64,000 nt of DNA from Bettongia penicillata ogilbyi (GCA_023548195.1 JAJHZJ010000220.1:3038370-3102369), one strand, 5' to 3'. Shown: positions 12,531 through 25,640, counted from the first letter of the stretch. Made by a program: numbers and translations. The notes: a model not told the origin generated them from the sequence alone.

Positions 12531-13318
12531 TCCCAACCAGTTCCTTGACTGTTGGATCCTTTGCCAAGAGCAGGGTATACTTTATGGATCTGTAGGATCT
12601 CAGTTCCTCCCAAGTGGCACAATCAAACATGAACAATGGTCTGGGAGCATGAAGAGATTTTTGTGCCCAGAATCTTGCCAGAGTTTCCTCTTCACCACCA
12701 CCTGGCCTCCAGTGCCACCAAGCCAACACTGGGGGCTGAGATTCAGATAAGCTGGATGGGCAGGGCAGCCATTCAGTGTGAGATGAATATCAGCTGTTGC
12801 AGGGCCTCTACACAGGGCTGAGATAAGAATCAGCTGCTCAGTGCCCCCAGGGGTTTTACAATCCAGCAACGGGTGAGGGTTGCTCTAGGGTTGCAGGGTG
12901 AACTGCTACCACCTGCCTGATGTGGCCTCTGTGGCCATTGTCTGAGGCTTGAACTATACAAAGCCCTTTCTCCCCCTTCTGCCAGCTGAGAAAACTCTCT
13001 AACTGACCTCTGGCACCTGTGCGTGAACTACTGCTTCTGCGACTGGTGATTCTGCCCCCGAGCCCTGTTGGTATCCTCCTCCCAGAGCCTTGCTGCCCAG
13101 CCAAGGCTGCACTGTGCACTGCTCCTCATCTAGATCAACGGGCATTTCTCATAGGCTTTTCAGGTCACCCTGGGCTGGAAATATCCTCCACTCTCTTTTC
13201 TGTGGCTTCTGCTCCTCTAGAATTTGTTGAGAGTCTTTCTTTACAGGTATTTTATGAGCTATGGGGGGAGACCTAGCATATATGTGTCTTTCTTCTCTGC
13301 CACCTTGGCTCCACCCCC

Positions 13319-13998
13319 AGAGAATTTGATTTTCAAACACAAGTCTCAAGAGACGCATATAAAAGTAAACCTTTAAAAAATAAAAAAAAAAAGTAGAAAA
13401 ACAAACCAAAACAAAACAAACTTGTTCTGCACTATGGGCAAAGTGTTTACCTCTCTATAAGGAAAGAAAACACCTGTTAATCTTGAGAGCTGTGTATTCA
13501 TTCTGATATATAAAAGTGATATACATAGATAGAGGGAGCAGAATAAAATAAAGGATGTGATGAGAAAACGTGATTTAAGTGTTTGAAGAGATTTTGTGGG
13601 AGATACAGAAAGGAAGAGGGAGAAAAAGACAAGTTACATCACAGGAAGAGTTATAAAAATATAATACTGTAGAGTGAAAGAGGGGAGAGAAATGAGCATT
13701 GTTTGAGATTTGCTCTCATATGATTTGTTTCAAGGAGGGAACAATAAACTCCATTAAATATAGAAATCTAACTAGCTCTATAGGCAGTTCAGAGGGGAAG
13801 GGGAAAAAAGGAAAGGAGACTAAGAGTGAGTGAAGAAGCTGTAAGGGAAAAGGGGAGTAAAAGGAAGGGGGAATGAAAAAAGGAAGGGAAGAATGAGGGA
13901 GGTGGGGATCAAAAATTAAAACTCTATTGTGGAGGGGAAGAGTGACGGGAGAAATAAAACCATAAATAGGAGAAGAGAAAACTGAAGGAAAGACACAG
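13319..13998 (+). other. L1 ORF1 end and inter-ORF spacer
   Basis: The first ~45 bp resume ORF1 (frame reading FDFQTQVSRDA) after the HAL1 insertion. The rest is the purine-rich spacer preceding ORF2. The spacer is long and GA-rich (13800-13950) as in the other L1 copies here, and has no coding potential in sense. The minus-strand frame 13716-14078 is a shadow. Confidence 0.7.
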
Positions 13999-14567
13999 AT
14001 GGCAATCATAACAACGAATGTGAATGGGATGAACTCTCCCACAAAACGGACACTTACGGAAGAATGAATTAAAGACAATAATCTAACAATATGTTGCTTA
14101 CAACAAAAACAATTAGAAGAGGGGAATACACGCAGGGTAAAGGTAAAAGGTTGGAGAAGAATATATTGTACTTAAGATGAGTTAAAAAAGAAGAGGAATA
14201 GCAATCCTAATCTCAGAAAAAGCAAAGGCAGAAATATATCTAATCAAAAGAGATAAGGAAGGAAACTATATTCTGATAAAAGGCACTGTAGACAATGAAG
14301 CAATGCCATTCGTAAACATATATGCTTCAAGTGGTATGGAATTCAAATTCTTGGAGGAGAAGTTAAAGAAGTTACACGAAGAAATAGACAGCAAAACTAT
14401 ACTAATGAAGTATACTAGTCTCTGAACTTGATAAATCTAAACTCAAAACAAAAAAGGAGGAAGTTAAGGAGGAGAATAAAACTCTAGATAATGTAGATAT
14501 GATAGATTTCTGGACAAAACTGAATAGAAATAGAAATGAATATACCTTTTTCTTAGTGTTGCATGCA

Positions 14568-14601
<34 letters not shown>

Positions 14602-17600
14602 TAGGCCAAAAAAACCTCACATTCCAGTGCAGAAAGGCAGAGATAGTCAATGCATCCTTCTCACATCATAATGCAATAAAAATTATAGGTAGTAAAGGGT
14701 CAAGGAAAGATATACCAAAAATGAATTGGGAACTAAGCAATGTAATCCTAATGAATGCATAGATTAAACAACAAATCATAGAAACAATCAACATCTTCAT
14801 TCAAGAGAATGACAATAAAGAGAAAACCTTCTAAATCTAATGGGATACTGCAAAACCAGTTCTTAGGGGAATTTTTACATCTTTGAATGTCTACATGAAT
14901 AAAATAGAAAAAGAAGAGATCAGTGAATTGGGCATGAAGCTGAAATAGCTAGAAAAAGAATAAATTGAAAATTCCCAAGTAGAAAACAGAATAGAAATAC
15001 TGAAAACCAAAGGAGAGATAAATAAAATGGAAATTAAGAAATCTATTGAACTAGTAAATAAGAATTCATTTTATGAAAAAAACAATAGTAAAATTGATAA
15101 ATCTTTGGTCAATTTCATTACAAAAGTTAAGGAGATAACCAAATTATCAATATTAAAAATGAAAAGGATGAATTAACCTTCTAATGAGGAAGAAATTGAA
15201 ATAATACTTAGAAATTACTTTGCCTAACTGTATGCTCATAAATTCAACAATCTAAATCAGACGGATGATTACTCTGAAAAAAATATCAATTGCCCAGATT
15301 AGCGGAAGGGAATGCTGAATACTTAACACTATCCCAGAAAAGAAATTGAAGAAGCCATCAATGATCTTCCCTAGGAAAAAATCTCCAGGGTCAGATGGAT
15401 TTACAAGTGAATTCTATCAAACATTTAAAGAGCAGTTTATTCCAATACTGTATAGATGATTTGGGAAAATTGGGAAGGAGTCCTACCAATTTCTTTTTAT
15501 AATACAAATATGCTTCTGATAGCTAAACCAGGAATAGTCAAAGCATCTCTAATGAATATAGATGCACAAATTTTAAATGAGATATTAGCAAGAATAACAC
15601 AATGGCTTATCTCGAGAATAATACATTATGACCAGGTAGAATTTATACCAGGAATGCAGGACTGGTCCAGTATTAGAAAGACTATTAGCATTATTGATCA
15701 TATCAGGAACAAAACTAATGGAAACCACACCATTATCTAAATAGATGCAGAAAATGTATTTGATAAAATACAATGCCCATTCCTATTGGAAAAAAAAAAA
15801 TAACTGCAAAGCATAGAAATAGATAGAACTTTCAATACAATAACAGGCAGGATATACCTAAAACAATCAGCAAGCATTATATGCAATGGGGAAAAGCTAA
15901 CAACATTTCCAATAAGATCAGTGGTGAAACAAGGTTGTTCTTTATCACCACTATTATTCAATATGGGATTAGAAATGATAGCTGTAGCAATAAGAGATGA
16001 CAAAGAAATTGAAGGAATTAGAATAGGCAAAGAAGGGGCTAAGTTACCATGCTTTGCAGGTGAAATGATGATATATTTGGAGAACCCCAAAGGATCAAGT
16101 AAAAAACCTACTAGAAACAGGAAACATCTTTGGCAAAATTGCAGGTTACAAAACGTATCCATATAAATCATCTGCGTGTTTATATATTACTAACAAAGTC
16201 CAATAGAAAGAGATAGAAAGAGAAATCACATTTAAAGGTAAGGTGGACACTATAAAATATTTGTGTGTCTACCTGCCCAAACAAATCCAGGCTTTATATA
16301 AACACAATTACAAAATACTTCACACAAATAAAGTCAGATCTTAGTAAGTGGAAAAACATGCTATGCTCATGGGTAGGCCAAGCCAATACGATAAAAATGA
16401 CAATCTTACATAAATTAATTTACTTATTCAATACTATAACAATCAAACTACCAGATAATTATTCACAAGAGCTAGAAAAAAGAATATCAAAATTCATCTG
16501 GATCAACAAAAGGTCCAGAATATCAAGGGAACTAAGGAAAAGAAATGCTTGGGAAGGTTGCCTAGCCCTACCCGATCTCAAATTGCATTATGAAGCGGCA
16601 CTGATCAAAAGCACTTAGCACTGGCTAAAAAACAGAGGGGTAGAGCAGTGGAATATGTTAAGCACCCAAGACACAGCAGTCCATGAATATGGAAACATAC
16701 TGTTTGAAAACCTAAGGATTCCAACTTCTGGGATAAGAACTCACTTTTTGACAAAAATTGCTGGGAAAGCCAGATAACAGATAACAAAAGGCAGAAACTC
16801 GGGATAAACCAACGTCTGATATCATACTCAAGAATAAAGTCCAAATAGATCCACGGTCTAGGTATAAAGATTGATATTATAAAGAAATTAGGGGAACAAG
16901 GAACAGTGTATTTTTCAGATTTAGGGAGAATGGAGAAATTTTTCACCAAACAAGATAAGAGAACATCATGAAGTGCAAAAGTGTTAATTTTGATTACATT
17001 AAATTGAAAAGTTTTTGCTCCAAGAAACCCACTGCAACCAAGATTAGAAGGGAAGCAGAAAACTGAGAAAGAATTTTTGCAAGTAGTATCTGTAATAAAG
17101 GCCTCATTTCTGAAATATGTAAAGAACTGAGACAAATATACAAGAATATGTCACATCCCAATTGATAAATGGTTAAAGGAAATGAACAGGCAGTTTTCAG
17201 AGGAAGTAATTAAAACTATCTATAGTCATATGAAAAATGTTCTAAATCACAGTTGATGAGAGATGTAAATCAAAATAACTCTGTTGTACCACTACACACC
17301 TATCAAATTGGCTAACATGACAAAATAGAATGATGATAAACGTTGGAGAATATGTAGGAGAGTTGGAGCCCTAATTTGTTTTTAGTGGAGCTGTGAGCTG
17401 ATCCAACCATTCTGGAGAGCAATTTCAAACTATGCCCAAAGGTCTACAAAATGTGCATGCCCTTTCATCCACCTATATTGCTTCTAGGACTGTATTAAAA
17501 AGAGATCATAAAAATGGGAAAGTGTCCCACATGTACAAAAATATTTATAGTCACTCCTTTGGTGGTGGCCAAGGCATGGAAATTGAAGGAATGCTCAGCA

Positions 17601-17789
17601 ATTGTGGAATGACTGAATAATTTTGCTATTTGAATGTAATGTAATAATATTTTGCTATAAGAAATGATGAAGAAGAAGACTTCAGAAAGGCCTGGAAGAA
17701 CTTTTGTGAACTGATTCTGAGTGAAAGGAGCAGAACCAGGAGAACTTTGTACCCAGAAATAACCACAGTATGTGAGGAATTTTTCTGAT
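13999..17789 (+). pseudogene. L1 ORF2 (endonuclease/reverse transcriptase), broken
   Basis: The start ATG at 13999 gives MAIITTNVNGMNSPTKR, the N-terminus of the APE-type endonuclease, with a stop 22 codons later. The catalytic Glu of the usual QE motif reads as QQ (CCLQQKQ), and the usual SDHSA reads SHHNA near 14660. A TA/CA array has replaced part of the endonuclease at 14570-14601. The RT fingers/palm is clear at 15456-15740 ([20 protein letters not shown], then FIPGMQDW). The active-site block reads FAGEMMIYLE at about 16058-16087 where FADD is expected. The C-terminal region runs 16265-17600. Several stops and frameshifts; inactive. Confidence 0.85.
14570..14601 (+). repeat. (TA)n(CA)n inside endonuclease region
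   Basis: A short TA then CA array within the ORF2 endonuclease reading frame, which stays open across it as AIYIYIYTHTHT. It is an expansion in a decayed copy, not a family feature, since the other L1 copies lack it here. Confidence 0.9.
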
Positions 17790-18127
17790 AGACTTAGTAG
17801 TTCCAATCAAAGAAGCTAAAACATTCTCAATGGAATTTTGAGACAAAATGTCTTCCACATCCACATAAAGATAAAGAAGTATGGAATTGAAGGTCAGGTT
17901 GAAGTAGACCATTTTCAATTTTATTATGTTTTGTTTTATGGTTTCTCCCATTCATTTTAATTTTTCTATTCAGCATGATTAAGGTGAAAATGCATTTAAT
18001 AGGAACACATGTGTAGAACCTACATAAGATTGTACACCTTCATGGGGAGGGAGTGGAGAGTGAGGGGAAAATAAAGATATGTGAAAGTGATTGTAGAACC
18101 CTGAAACAAATAAAATAATTCAAAAAA

Positions 18128-18265
18128 TGAATGAATATCTAGGTCCTTTATCAGATAGCATATGGTCTTACTGAGGGTGAGAGGAGGCAGGAAGAGAAAA
18201 TATAAAAAGGCATATGGAAGTTGATGTTTAAAACTAAAATTAGATAAATTAATTTAAAGGGAAAA
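18128..18265 (+). mobile_element. Older L1 3' UTR, right half
   Basis: Sequence from 'atctaggtcctttatcagat' through the gagggtgagaggaggcagga tract to an A-rich end. It continues the 3' UTR interrupted at 8461 and completes the host L1 of the nest. Confidence 0.65.
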
Positions 18266-18929
18266 AATGAGAAAAGAGGACAGACGTAAAGAGAAAGGAA
18301 AGGGAAAAAAGAGAAGGGAAAAAAACTTCAATATATATAAAGAAAAAAGAGGGAGAACAGTGACAGAGTAGGAAAGAGAAGGAGAATTGTAGAGGCATAA
18401 AGAATGGAGATGAAATGAAGAAATGGGAGAGATGAGGAATGGAGGGATAGTAAGAATCTGCTCACTTTAGCACTCTATTTGTGAAAAAGTAATGAATAAA
18501 GTTCACAAGTATTTAGAATTCACGTTTTTCCCATTCCACTGTAATCATCAAGCTATTAGTAGATACAGAGGACATGTAGATTAGCTCTTGGAAACAACAA
18601 TCTCATTTCCCATTTCTCTTATGTCTATGTCATAGTGGAAGAATTACATGAAAGGAGCAACATAATATTGCTATCCTTCATCCATTTACTTATTCATATT
18701 TTATACATAATCTCTTTCATTGATCAACTACTCTATTTCCTATCCAAGACCAAATTACGTTCATGTTTATCATTTTGTAGTTGAGTTTGAGATTTTATAA
18801 TGTAAATTCATTTTACTTCACATTTTTATTATTTGCCATGATATTACATTTTTTTCATTTTTGATATTTTTATTTCCAGAACTACATGGAAAAGTAATTT
18901 TAAAGAAGAATTTTTTTTCTTTTTTAAGT
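18266..18929. other. Purine-rich tract, then unassigned sequence
   Basis: 18266-18440 is GA-rich (gaaaagaggacagacg...), possibly an expanded A-tail region. The remaining ~0.5 kb shows no repeat family or gene. Confidence 0.45.
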
Positions 18930-19059
18930 TAAAGTTCCTATTCCATATTGCCACCTCTTCATCCTCTCTGAGACAGTGAGCAATCTAACAGAAGTTATAC
19001 ATTTGCATATGTTTCATTTCCTTATAAGTCATTTGGTAGAAGAAAATTCAAAACAGGAA

Positions 19060-19197
19060 TGAAAAAATAAAGAAAGAACAAAGAAAGTAAGGGAGGAAGG
19101 AAGGAAGACAGACAAGAAGGAAGGAAGGAAAAATGGAAGAAGGGAAGAAGGAAGAAAAGAAAGAAAAAGAGAAAGAAAGAAAAAGAGAAAGGAAGAC
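19060..19197 (-). repeat. GGAA/AAAG purine tract
   Basis: Imperfect (aagg)n and (aaag)n repeats within the L1 3' UTR. On the minus strand they give Phe/Ser/Leu-rich artefactual frames. Confidence 0.9.
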
Positions 19198-19389
19198 ATA
19201 TAGTATTCATTAGCCATAATTTAGATGTTATCAGTTCTTTCTCTGGAGGTAGGTAGTATTTTGAATCATGAGTCTTCTGGAAATCTTGAGATATTGTATT
19301 TCTGAGAATAGCTAGCTCATTAGACCAGATTGTCATAAAGTATTGCAAAAATTCTATGCAGTGTTCTCCTGGTATTGGTCATTTAACTC

Positions 19390-21918
19390 TATATTGTTTT
19401 TTTCCTAGAACTATAAAATAATTTTTATATTACTTTCATTGGTATAGCAATGAATAAGCAAATTAATTAATATAGAGTTGTCATTTTTATTATATTAGAT
19501 AAGGCTACCCATCAACAAATGATATAGTAGATTTTTTTCCAATTGTTTCGAGCCGACTTCGTGTTAAAAAAATGTATTGTAATTGTGTTTATATAGTTCC
19601 TGGGGTTTTCTTGGCAGGCAGACTCCCAAATATTTTATATTGTCTACAATTACTTTAACTGGAATTTCTCTTTCTATCTCTTGTTGATGGATTTTTTAAG
19701 AAAGATATAGAAATGCTGATGCTTTCTGTAGGCTTATTTTTTTCCTTCAGTTTTGTTAAATTTGTCAATTGTTTCAAGTAGTTTTTGAGGTGATTGTCTA
19801 GAGTTTTCTAAGTACCCTATTATCTCCAAAGAGTGATAGTCTTGTTTCCTCATTTTCTATTCTAATGTTTTAAATTTATTTTTCTTCTCTTGTTGCTACA
19901 GTTAATATTTCTAGTATAACATTGCATAATAGTTGTGGTACTGGGCATCCTTACTTCACAAACTTAATTGAAAATATTTCTAGCTTACCCTCATTACATG
20001 TAAGGGTTGCTGATGGTTTAAAGTAGTTGCTATTTATCCTTTTAAGGATGACTCCATTTATTTCTATACTCTCTAAAATTTATCATAGGAATGGGTATTA
20101 TATATTGTCAAAAGATTTTTCTGAATTTTTTGAGACAGTCATGTGATTTATGTCAGTTTTGTCGTGGATTTTGTCAATTACGCTTATAGTTTTCCTAGTA
20201 TTGAACCAGACCTGCAATTTTGCCTTCCATAAATCCCAACTGTTCATAATGTTTTATCTAGTGGATAAATTGCTGCAATTTCTATACTAAGGTTTTACTA
20301 AAAATGTTTTTGCACCAATATTCATTATAAACTTGGTCTTTAAATTTTGTTTCTTGCTTTATTTATTTTTTAAGTATCAACATTTGTTGTAATAAAATTG
20401 TGTGTAATAAACACAACATTTGTATAATAAAAGGAATTTGGTAGGACTTCTTCTTTGCCCATTTTTCCAAATAGTTTACATAGTATTGGGGCTAATTGTT
20501 CCTTTAATGTTTGATAAATTTACTTATAAATTCATCAGACCCTAGAGGTATATTTTAGAGTTTTCACAGAAGACTTGTTTCATTTCCTTTTCTAAAATAG
20601 GTTTATTTATGTATTTTTGTTTCCACTCTGGTTCATACGGTCTATTTTTATTTTCCTAAATGTTCATCCATTTTACTTAGATTGTCAGATTTATTGACCT
20701 ACAGTTGGGCAAAATGGTTCCTAGTTTTGTTTTAATTTCTTCTTCATTGGTTGTGAATTCACTGTTTTCATTTTTTGTACTGGTAATTTAGTTTTGTTCA
20801 TTTTTTTTAAACAGAATTAATCAACAATTTATCTTTGGTATTGTGTTTTTGTCATAAAACCAGGTGTTAGTTTTATTTATTACTTTAATACTTTTCTTAA
20901 TTTAAATTTTATTAATCTTGCCTTTGATTTTCAGAATTTTTAATTTGATATTTAACTGGGAACTTTTAATTTGTTCTTTTTTTTTTTTAAATTCTATTTG
21001 CAAGCCCAATTCAATGATTTCCTCTTTCTCTCTTTTATTCCGGCAATCTGTAAAGATATAAAAATTCCTCTAAGAATAGCTTTGGCTGCATCCCATAAGA
21101 TTTGTTATAGTGTAACCTAATTGCCATTCTCTTTGATGAAATTATTGACAATTTCTATGATTTGTTGTCTGACCCAATTATCTGTGGTATTAGAATATTA
21201 GTTTCCAATTAGTATTTGACCAAATTTTTCGTAATCTCTTATTATACATAATTTTTATTGCAGCATGAACTCAACGACGCATTAAATATTTCTGTCTTTC
21301 TGTATTTGATTGTGAGGTTTTTTAGATTAATATATGGTCAACATTGTCAGGTAACACTGAGAAAAACATATATTCTTTTCTACCCTCATTCTGTCTTATC
21401 TAGTGGTCTATGATAGCTAATTTCTCTGTAAGTCTATTCCCTGCATTAAGCTCTTTATTATATATTTTGTGGATAGATTTACCTTGTTCTTAGAGGGGGA
21501 GGTTTAAGACACAACCTATAGTTTTGCTATCTTTTTCTTCTTGGAACTACCTTAATTCTTCTTTTAAAAATTTAGATACTATACCACTAGGTGCATATAT
21601 GTTTAGTATTGATGTTATTTCACTGTCCATGGTACACTTTAGCAAGATGTAATTTCCTTCCATATCTCTTTTAACTACATTAGTTTTACTCTTGTTTTGC
21701 CTGAGATCAGGATTGCTACCACTGTTTTATTACATCATTTGAAGCATATCATACTGTACTTACACATTTTTCCCTACTCGATATGTATATCTCTGACTCA
21801 AATATGTTTTTGCATGTGAATAATGTATTATAGAATTCTGGTTTTCATTCACACTGCTCTCTGCTTCCATTTTGTGGGAGAATTCATCCCATTCACATTC
21901 ACAGTTATGATTACTATC
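19390..21918 (-). pseudogene. L1 ORF2, C-terminally deleted
   Basis: The endonuclease N-terminus is recognisable at 21850-21918 (VNVNGMNSPTK-type), but the start codon position reads ATA. RT core blocks can be followed from about 20600 down to 19700. The active-site position near 19830 reads FGDN instead of FADD. Stops are frequent. The region after the RT is deleted, so there is no zinc-knuckle segment. Confidence 0.7.
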
Positions 21919-22963
21919 TGTGTGCTATCTTTCTCTTCATCCTACACTACATCTGCACTTATACTTTTCTCTTTTCATCCTGTCTCTCCTCCCCAGTATT
22001 TTACTTCAGACCATTGCCCCCTCAATCTATCCTCTTTTCTCTCTGTCCCTTCCCCTTTCTTTCCCCATTCCCTTCTTACTTTTTCTCTTTTTTCCACCTC
22101 TCCCTTTTCTTTCCCCATTTTTCCTCCTATTTCCCTATAGGGTAAGATAGACTTCTATTACCAATGCAATGTCTATATAATTCCTTCTTGGAGCCAAATG
22201 TGAAGAGAGTAAGGTTCAAGCAATGCTTGTCCCCCCTCTTCTTTCCTTCTACTGTAATAGGTCTTTGCACCTCTTTAGGTGATTCAATTTACCCTATTCT
22301 GCTTCCTCCTTTACTCCTCTCAGTACAATTCTTTTTTCACCCCCAAATTAAATATTTTATATCACATCAAAGTAAATTTATAGGCACACACTCATTTTAT
22401 TCCACTTCTAACTGTCCTAATGTAGATACACTTCTCAAGTATTACAAGTAGCATCTTCCTGTGTAGAGATTTAATTAACAAAATCTTATTGAACAACATT
22501 TTTTTTCTAATTTACCTTTTTATGGTTCTCTTGAGTCTTGTATTTGAAGATCAAATTTTGTCATCAGCTCTATTTTTTTCATCAGAAATTACTGAAACTT
22601 CCCTATATCGTTGAATATACATTTTTCCCCACTTATGATCAGTTTTATTGGGTAGTTAATTCTTGGTTGCAATCCAAGATTCATTGCATTTTGGAATATT
22701 AAATTTCAAGTACTCTGACCCTTCAATGTAGAAACTGCTAAGTCCAGTGGAATTTTAACTGTGCTTCCATGATATTAAAATTTTTCTTTCTTGCACATTG
22801 CAATATTTTTTTTTCTATAACCTGATAATTCTGGAATTTGGCTGAAATATTCCTTGGAGTTTTCATTTTGGGATTTCTTTCAGGAGGTGATCAGTGGATT
22901 ATCCCAATGATTATTTTCCATCTGACTCTTCATAGGTTTTCCTTAAGAATTTCTTGAAAGATA

Positions 22964-23079
<116 letters not shown>

Positions 23080-24549
23080 TCATGCAAGACAAATTTCCTA
23101 TTGTCAAAGAAAACAGGCAAAAAAAAAAAAACTAGAAAGAAAGAAAAAAGTGTCTTTGATATGCATCCAGACTCTATTGGCTCTTTCTCTGGAGTTAGTC
23201 CTTGTAAGACCTACAGAATCATCTAGGATTTTTTTTTTCTAAGAAGAGAAAAGTTATTCACAGACGATCATTATACAATATTTCTATTATTGTATGCAGT
23301 TCTCTCCTGGTACTGGACACTCTATATCAGTTCACGTAAGTCGTTCCAAGTATTTTTCTGAGAGACTCTTTCTCATCATTTTTAAAGTCCATAAGTATTC
23401 CATCACAATCCTGTTCAACAAGTTTTTCAGGCATTCACAAATTGATGAGCATCCTCTCAATTTTCATTTTTTTGCCACCATACGAAGAGTTGTTATAAAT
23501 ATTTTTGTACATACAGGTCCTACCTTCCCATCTCTTTTTAACTCATTGCAGCCCAGACCTAGTACTGGTATTTCTTGGACAAAGGGTATACATGGTTTTG
23601 TGGGTCTTTGGACATAATTTCAAGTTGTTTTCCAGAATATTTGAAGCCATATACAACTTTACCACAGAACACTGTTGGGATTTTTTCCCACATTCCCTCC
23701 ACCGTTGTCATTTTCTTTCTATCATGTTATTTAATCCAACAGAATTGTTTTAATTACATTTCTTCCATCAGTAGTGATTCAGAGAGTTTTATATGACTAT
23801 AAATAGTTTTGATGATTTTGTCTTAAAATCCCCTGGTCATATACTCTGACCATTTGTCAGAGAGGAATTTATCTTATTTTTATTAATTTTACTTATTTTT
23901 CTATGTGCTTGAGAAATGAAGTCATATCAGAGGAACTCATGTTAACTGTTTTTCATAGCAGTGATTACCAACTATATATTTTACTCCATCCTATCCCTGC
24001 CATTTATTGTACTTTTTCTTTCCTTTCACCTTGCCCATTCTCAATAGTGTTTTGTAACTGATTTTTACCTCCCCCAAACTGTCCTTCTTTCTACCAGCTC
24101 CCCCCTTTCTTTATGCCTTTTCCTTTCTACCTTCCTTCAAGGTAAGATATATTTCTACAAACCACTAGGTGTGCATATTATTACCTTTTGGAACGAATTC
24201 CAATGAAATTAAGGTGCATGCACTCCCCTCCCCACTTTCCCAGTTTTACCATCTACTCCAAAATCTTCTTCATATCTCTTTTTGTGAGATAATTTATTCT
24301 GTCCTATCTCTCCCTTTCCTGTTCTCCTCCTTAATTATTTTTTTCTAATCCTCTAATTTTATTTCTATATAATTATACCATTACACTCAATTCACTTCTT
24401 TGCTTTATATCAATGTATACTCCTTCTAACTACCCTAATAATGAGAAAGTGTAATAAGTTAGAAATATCGTTTTCCCACAGAGGAATATAATCAGTTTTA
24501 CCTTATCAAATCCCTTGTGATTTTGGTTTCCTACTTATGATTTTATGCT

Positions 24550-25640
24550 TCTCTTGAGTCTTGTATTTGAAAATCACATTTTCTACTCAGCTTTGGTTTT
24601 TGCATCATGAGTACTTGGAAGTCCTGTATTTCATTGAATTTCCCTTCTTTGTCTGAAGGATTATGTTCAGTTTTTTTATTCTGGATATGAAATTCTTGGT
24701 TGTAATCCTACCTCTTTTGTTCTTTTCAATATAATATTACAAGCCCTGCAGGCACTTAAAGTAGCTGCTGCTAGATCTTGTGTTTTCCTGACTGTGGCTC
24801 CATGTATTTGAAGTGTTTCTTTTGGACTGTTGAAGTATTTTATCTTTGATATGGGAGCTCTAGTATTTGACTGTAATATTCCTGGGAGTTTTCATTTGGG
24901 GAGGTGATCTGTGGATCCCTTCAATTTCTATTTCCCCTCTGGTCCCGAAATATTAGGGTAGCTTTATTTGATAATTTCTTCAGAAATGATGTTAACAATC
25001 TGTTGTTGTTGTTGTTTAATCATGGCTTCAGGCAGTACAGTAATTCTTAAATTATCTCCTGTGCATGTACTTTCCAGTTCATTTTTACTCAATGAGATAT
25101 TTAACATTTTCTTTTTTTTTTTTTGCATTCATTTGATTTTGTTTGATTGTCTCTTGATGTCTCACGAATTCATTAGCTTTTAGTTGTCCAATTCTACGTT
25201 GTAAGCAATTATTTTTTTTTTTCCACTGAGCTTTTGTACCTCCCTTTCTGTTTCACTAATTCTACTTTTTATGGAGTTAGTCCTTCCCTTCAGTAAACTT
25301 GTGTGTGTGTGTATGCACACACACACACACATATATGTACATATATATACATACACAAATACATACACATATATTTTGTCTCTCTTTTATCATTTGACCT
25401 ATCTTTGTTTTCAGTATCATTTTCTTGAGTATTCTTGTACCTCCTTTACCAATCTCTGGATTTTTTTTTTTTACGATTTTCTTACATTGCTCTCATTTAT
25501 TTTCCCATTTTTCTTTTCCTCTCTTATTTAATTTTCAAAATGCTTTTTGAAGTCTTCCATGGCTTGAAAGTATTTTTTTTTCTTTGAGACTTTCAGTGCA
25601 GGGATTTTGACTTTGTTGTCATCTGAGTGTGTTTTGATTT
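24550..25640 (-). pseudogene. L1 ORF1, broken
   Basis: The antisense landmarks shared by all ORF1 copies here occur in order: the C-terminal 'tgaagtcctttatttcattg'-like block (24610-24640), 'ctgctagatcttgtg' (24768), 'tattcctgggagttttcatt' (24876) and 'atttctt...atgatg' (24975). The frame is repeatedly broken and carries a TG/TA array at 25301-25374. Confidence 0.65.
25301..25374. repeat. GT/CA/TA microsatellite
   Basis: GT repeats, then CA, then mixed TA/TACA repeats within the coiled-coil part of an ORF1 remnant. Confidence 0.9.

Larger units (their letters stand above)
10423..13318 (-). mobile_element. HAL1 (half-L1), complete, nested in L1 ORF1
   Basis: Read on the minus strand: a 5' end carrying 'gtggagccaaggtggcagag' (13296-13315), a 5' UTR, ORF1, a dinucleotide array, a purine-rich 3' region, and an A-rich tail at 10423-10430. 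Flanks 10408-10422 and 13319-13333 match at 13 of 15 bases (agaaaatctgatttt / agagaatttgatttt), a clear target-site duplication. No ORF2 lies between the ends, so the ORF1-only unit moved as a whole of about 2.9 kb, presumably with L1 enzymes supplied in trans. Confidence 0.85.
8462..18127 (+). mobile_element. Full-length L1 LINE interrupted by a HAL1
   Basis: In order: 5' UTR (8462-9399), ORF1 (9400-10422, resuming at 13319), inter-ORF spacer, ORF2 (13999-17789), 3' UTR with a G-rich tract (18042-18075) and an A-rich end. Without the nested HAL1 it is about 6.8 kb, a normal full-length L1. The flanks 8447-8460 and 18130-18143 are an approximate target-site duplication (aatttatttctaga versus aatgaatatctagg, 10 of 14). 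All frames are broken, so it is inactive. Confidence 0.85.
18930..22962 (-). mobile_element. L1 LINE with internal deletions
   Basis: In the minus sense: ORF1 C-terminal part (22962-22520), inter-ORF spacer (about 22440-21920), ORF2 (21918-19390), 3' UTR to about 18930. The 3' end carries 'gacagtgagcaatctaacag' (18972-18991), like the L1 end at 48235. The ORF2 C-terminus is missing: at about 19390 the sequence jumps from the 3' UTR (tgttctcctggt) to the RT region. The 5' part beyond ORF1 is lost at a microsatellite. Confidence 0.75.

Noticed and set aside
12475..13276. Cluster of 80-90 aa frames on both strands
   Set aside because: They fall in the GC-richer 5' UTR of HAL1. Overlap in several frames and lack of motifs indicate chance.
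15737..16171. Minus-strand frame of 144 aa
   Set aside because: Antisense shadow of the L1 reverse-transcriptase palm region.
16605..17135. Minus-strand frame of 176 aa, the longest open frame
   Set aside because: It is the antisense of L1 ORF2 thumb and C-terminal sequence at 13999-17789. No independent motif.
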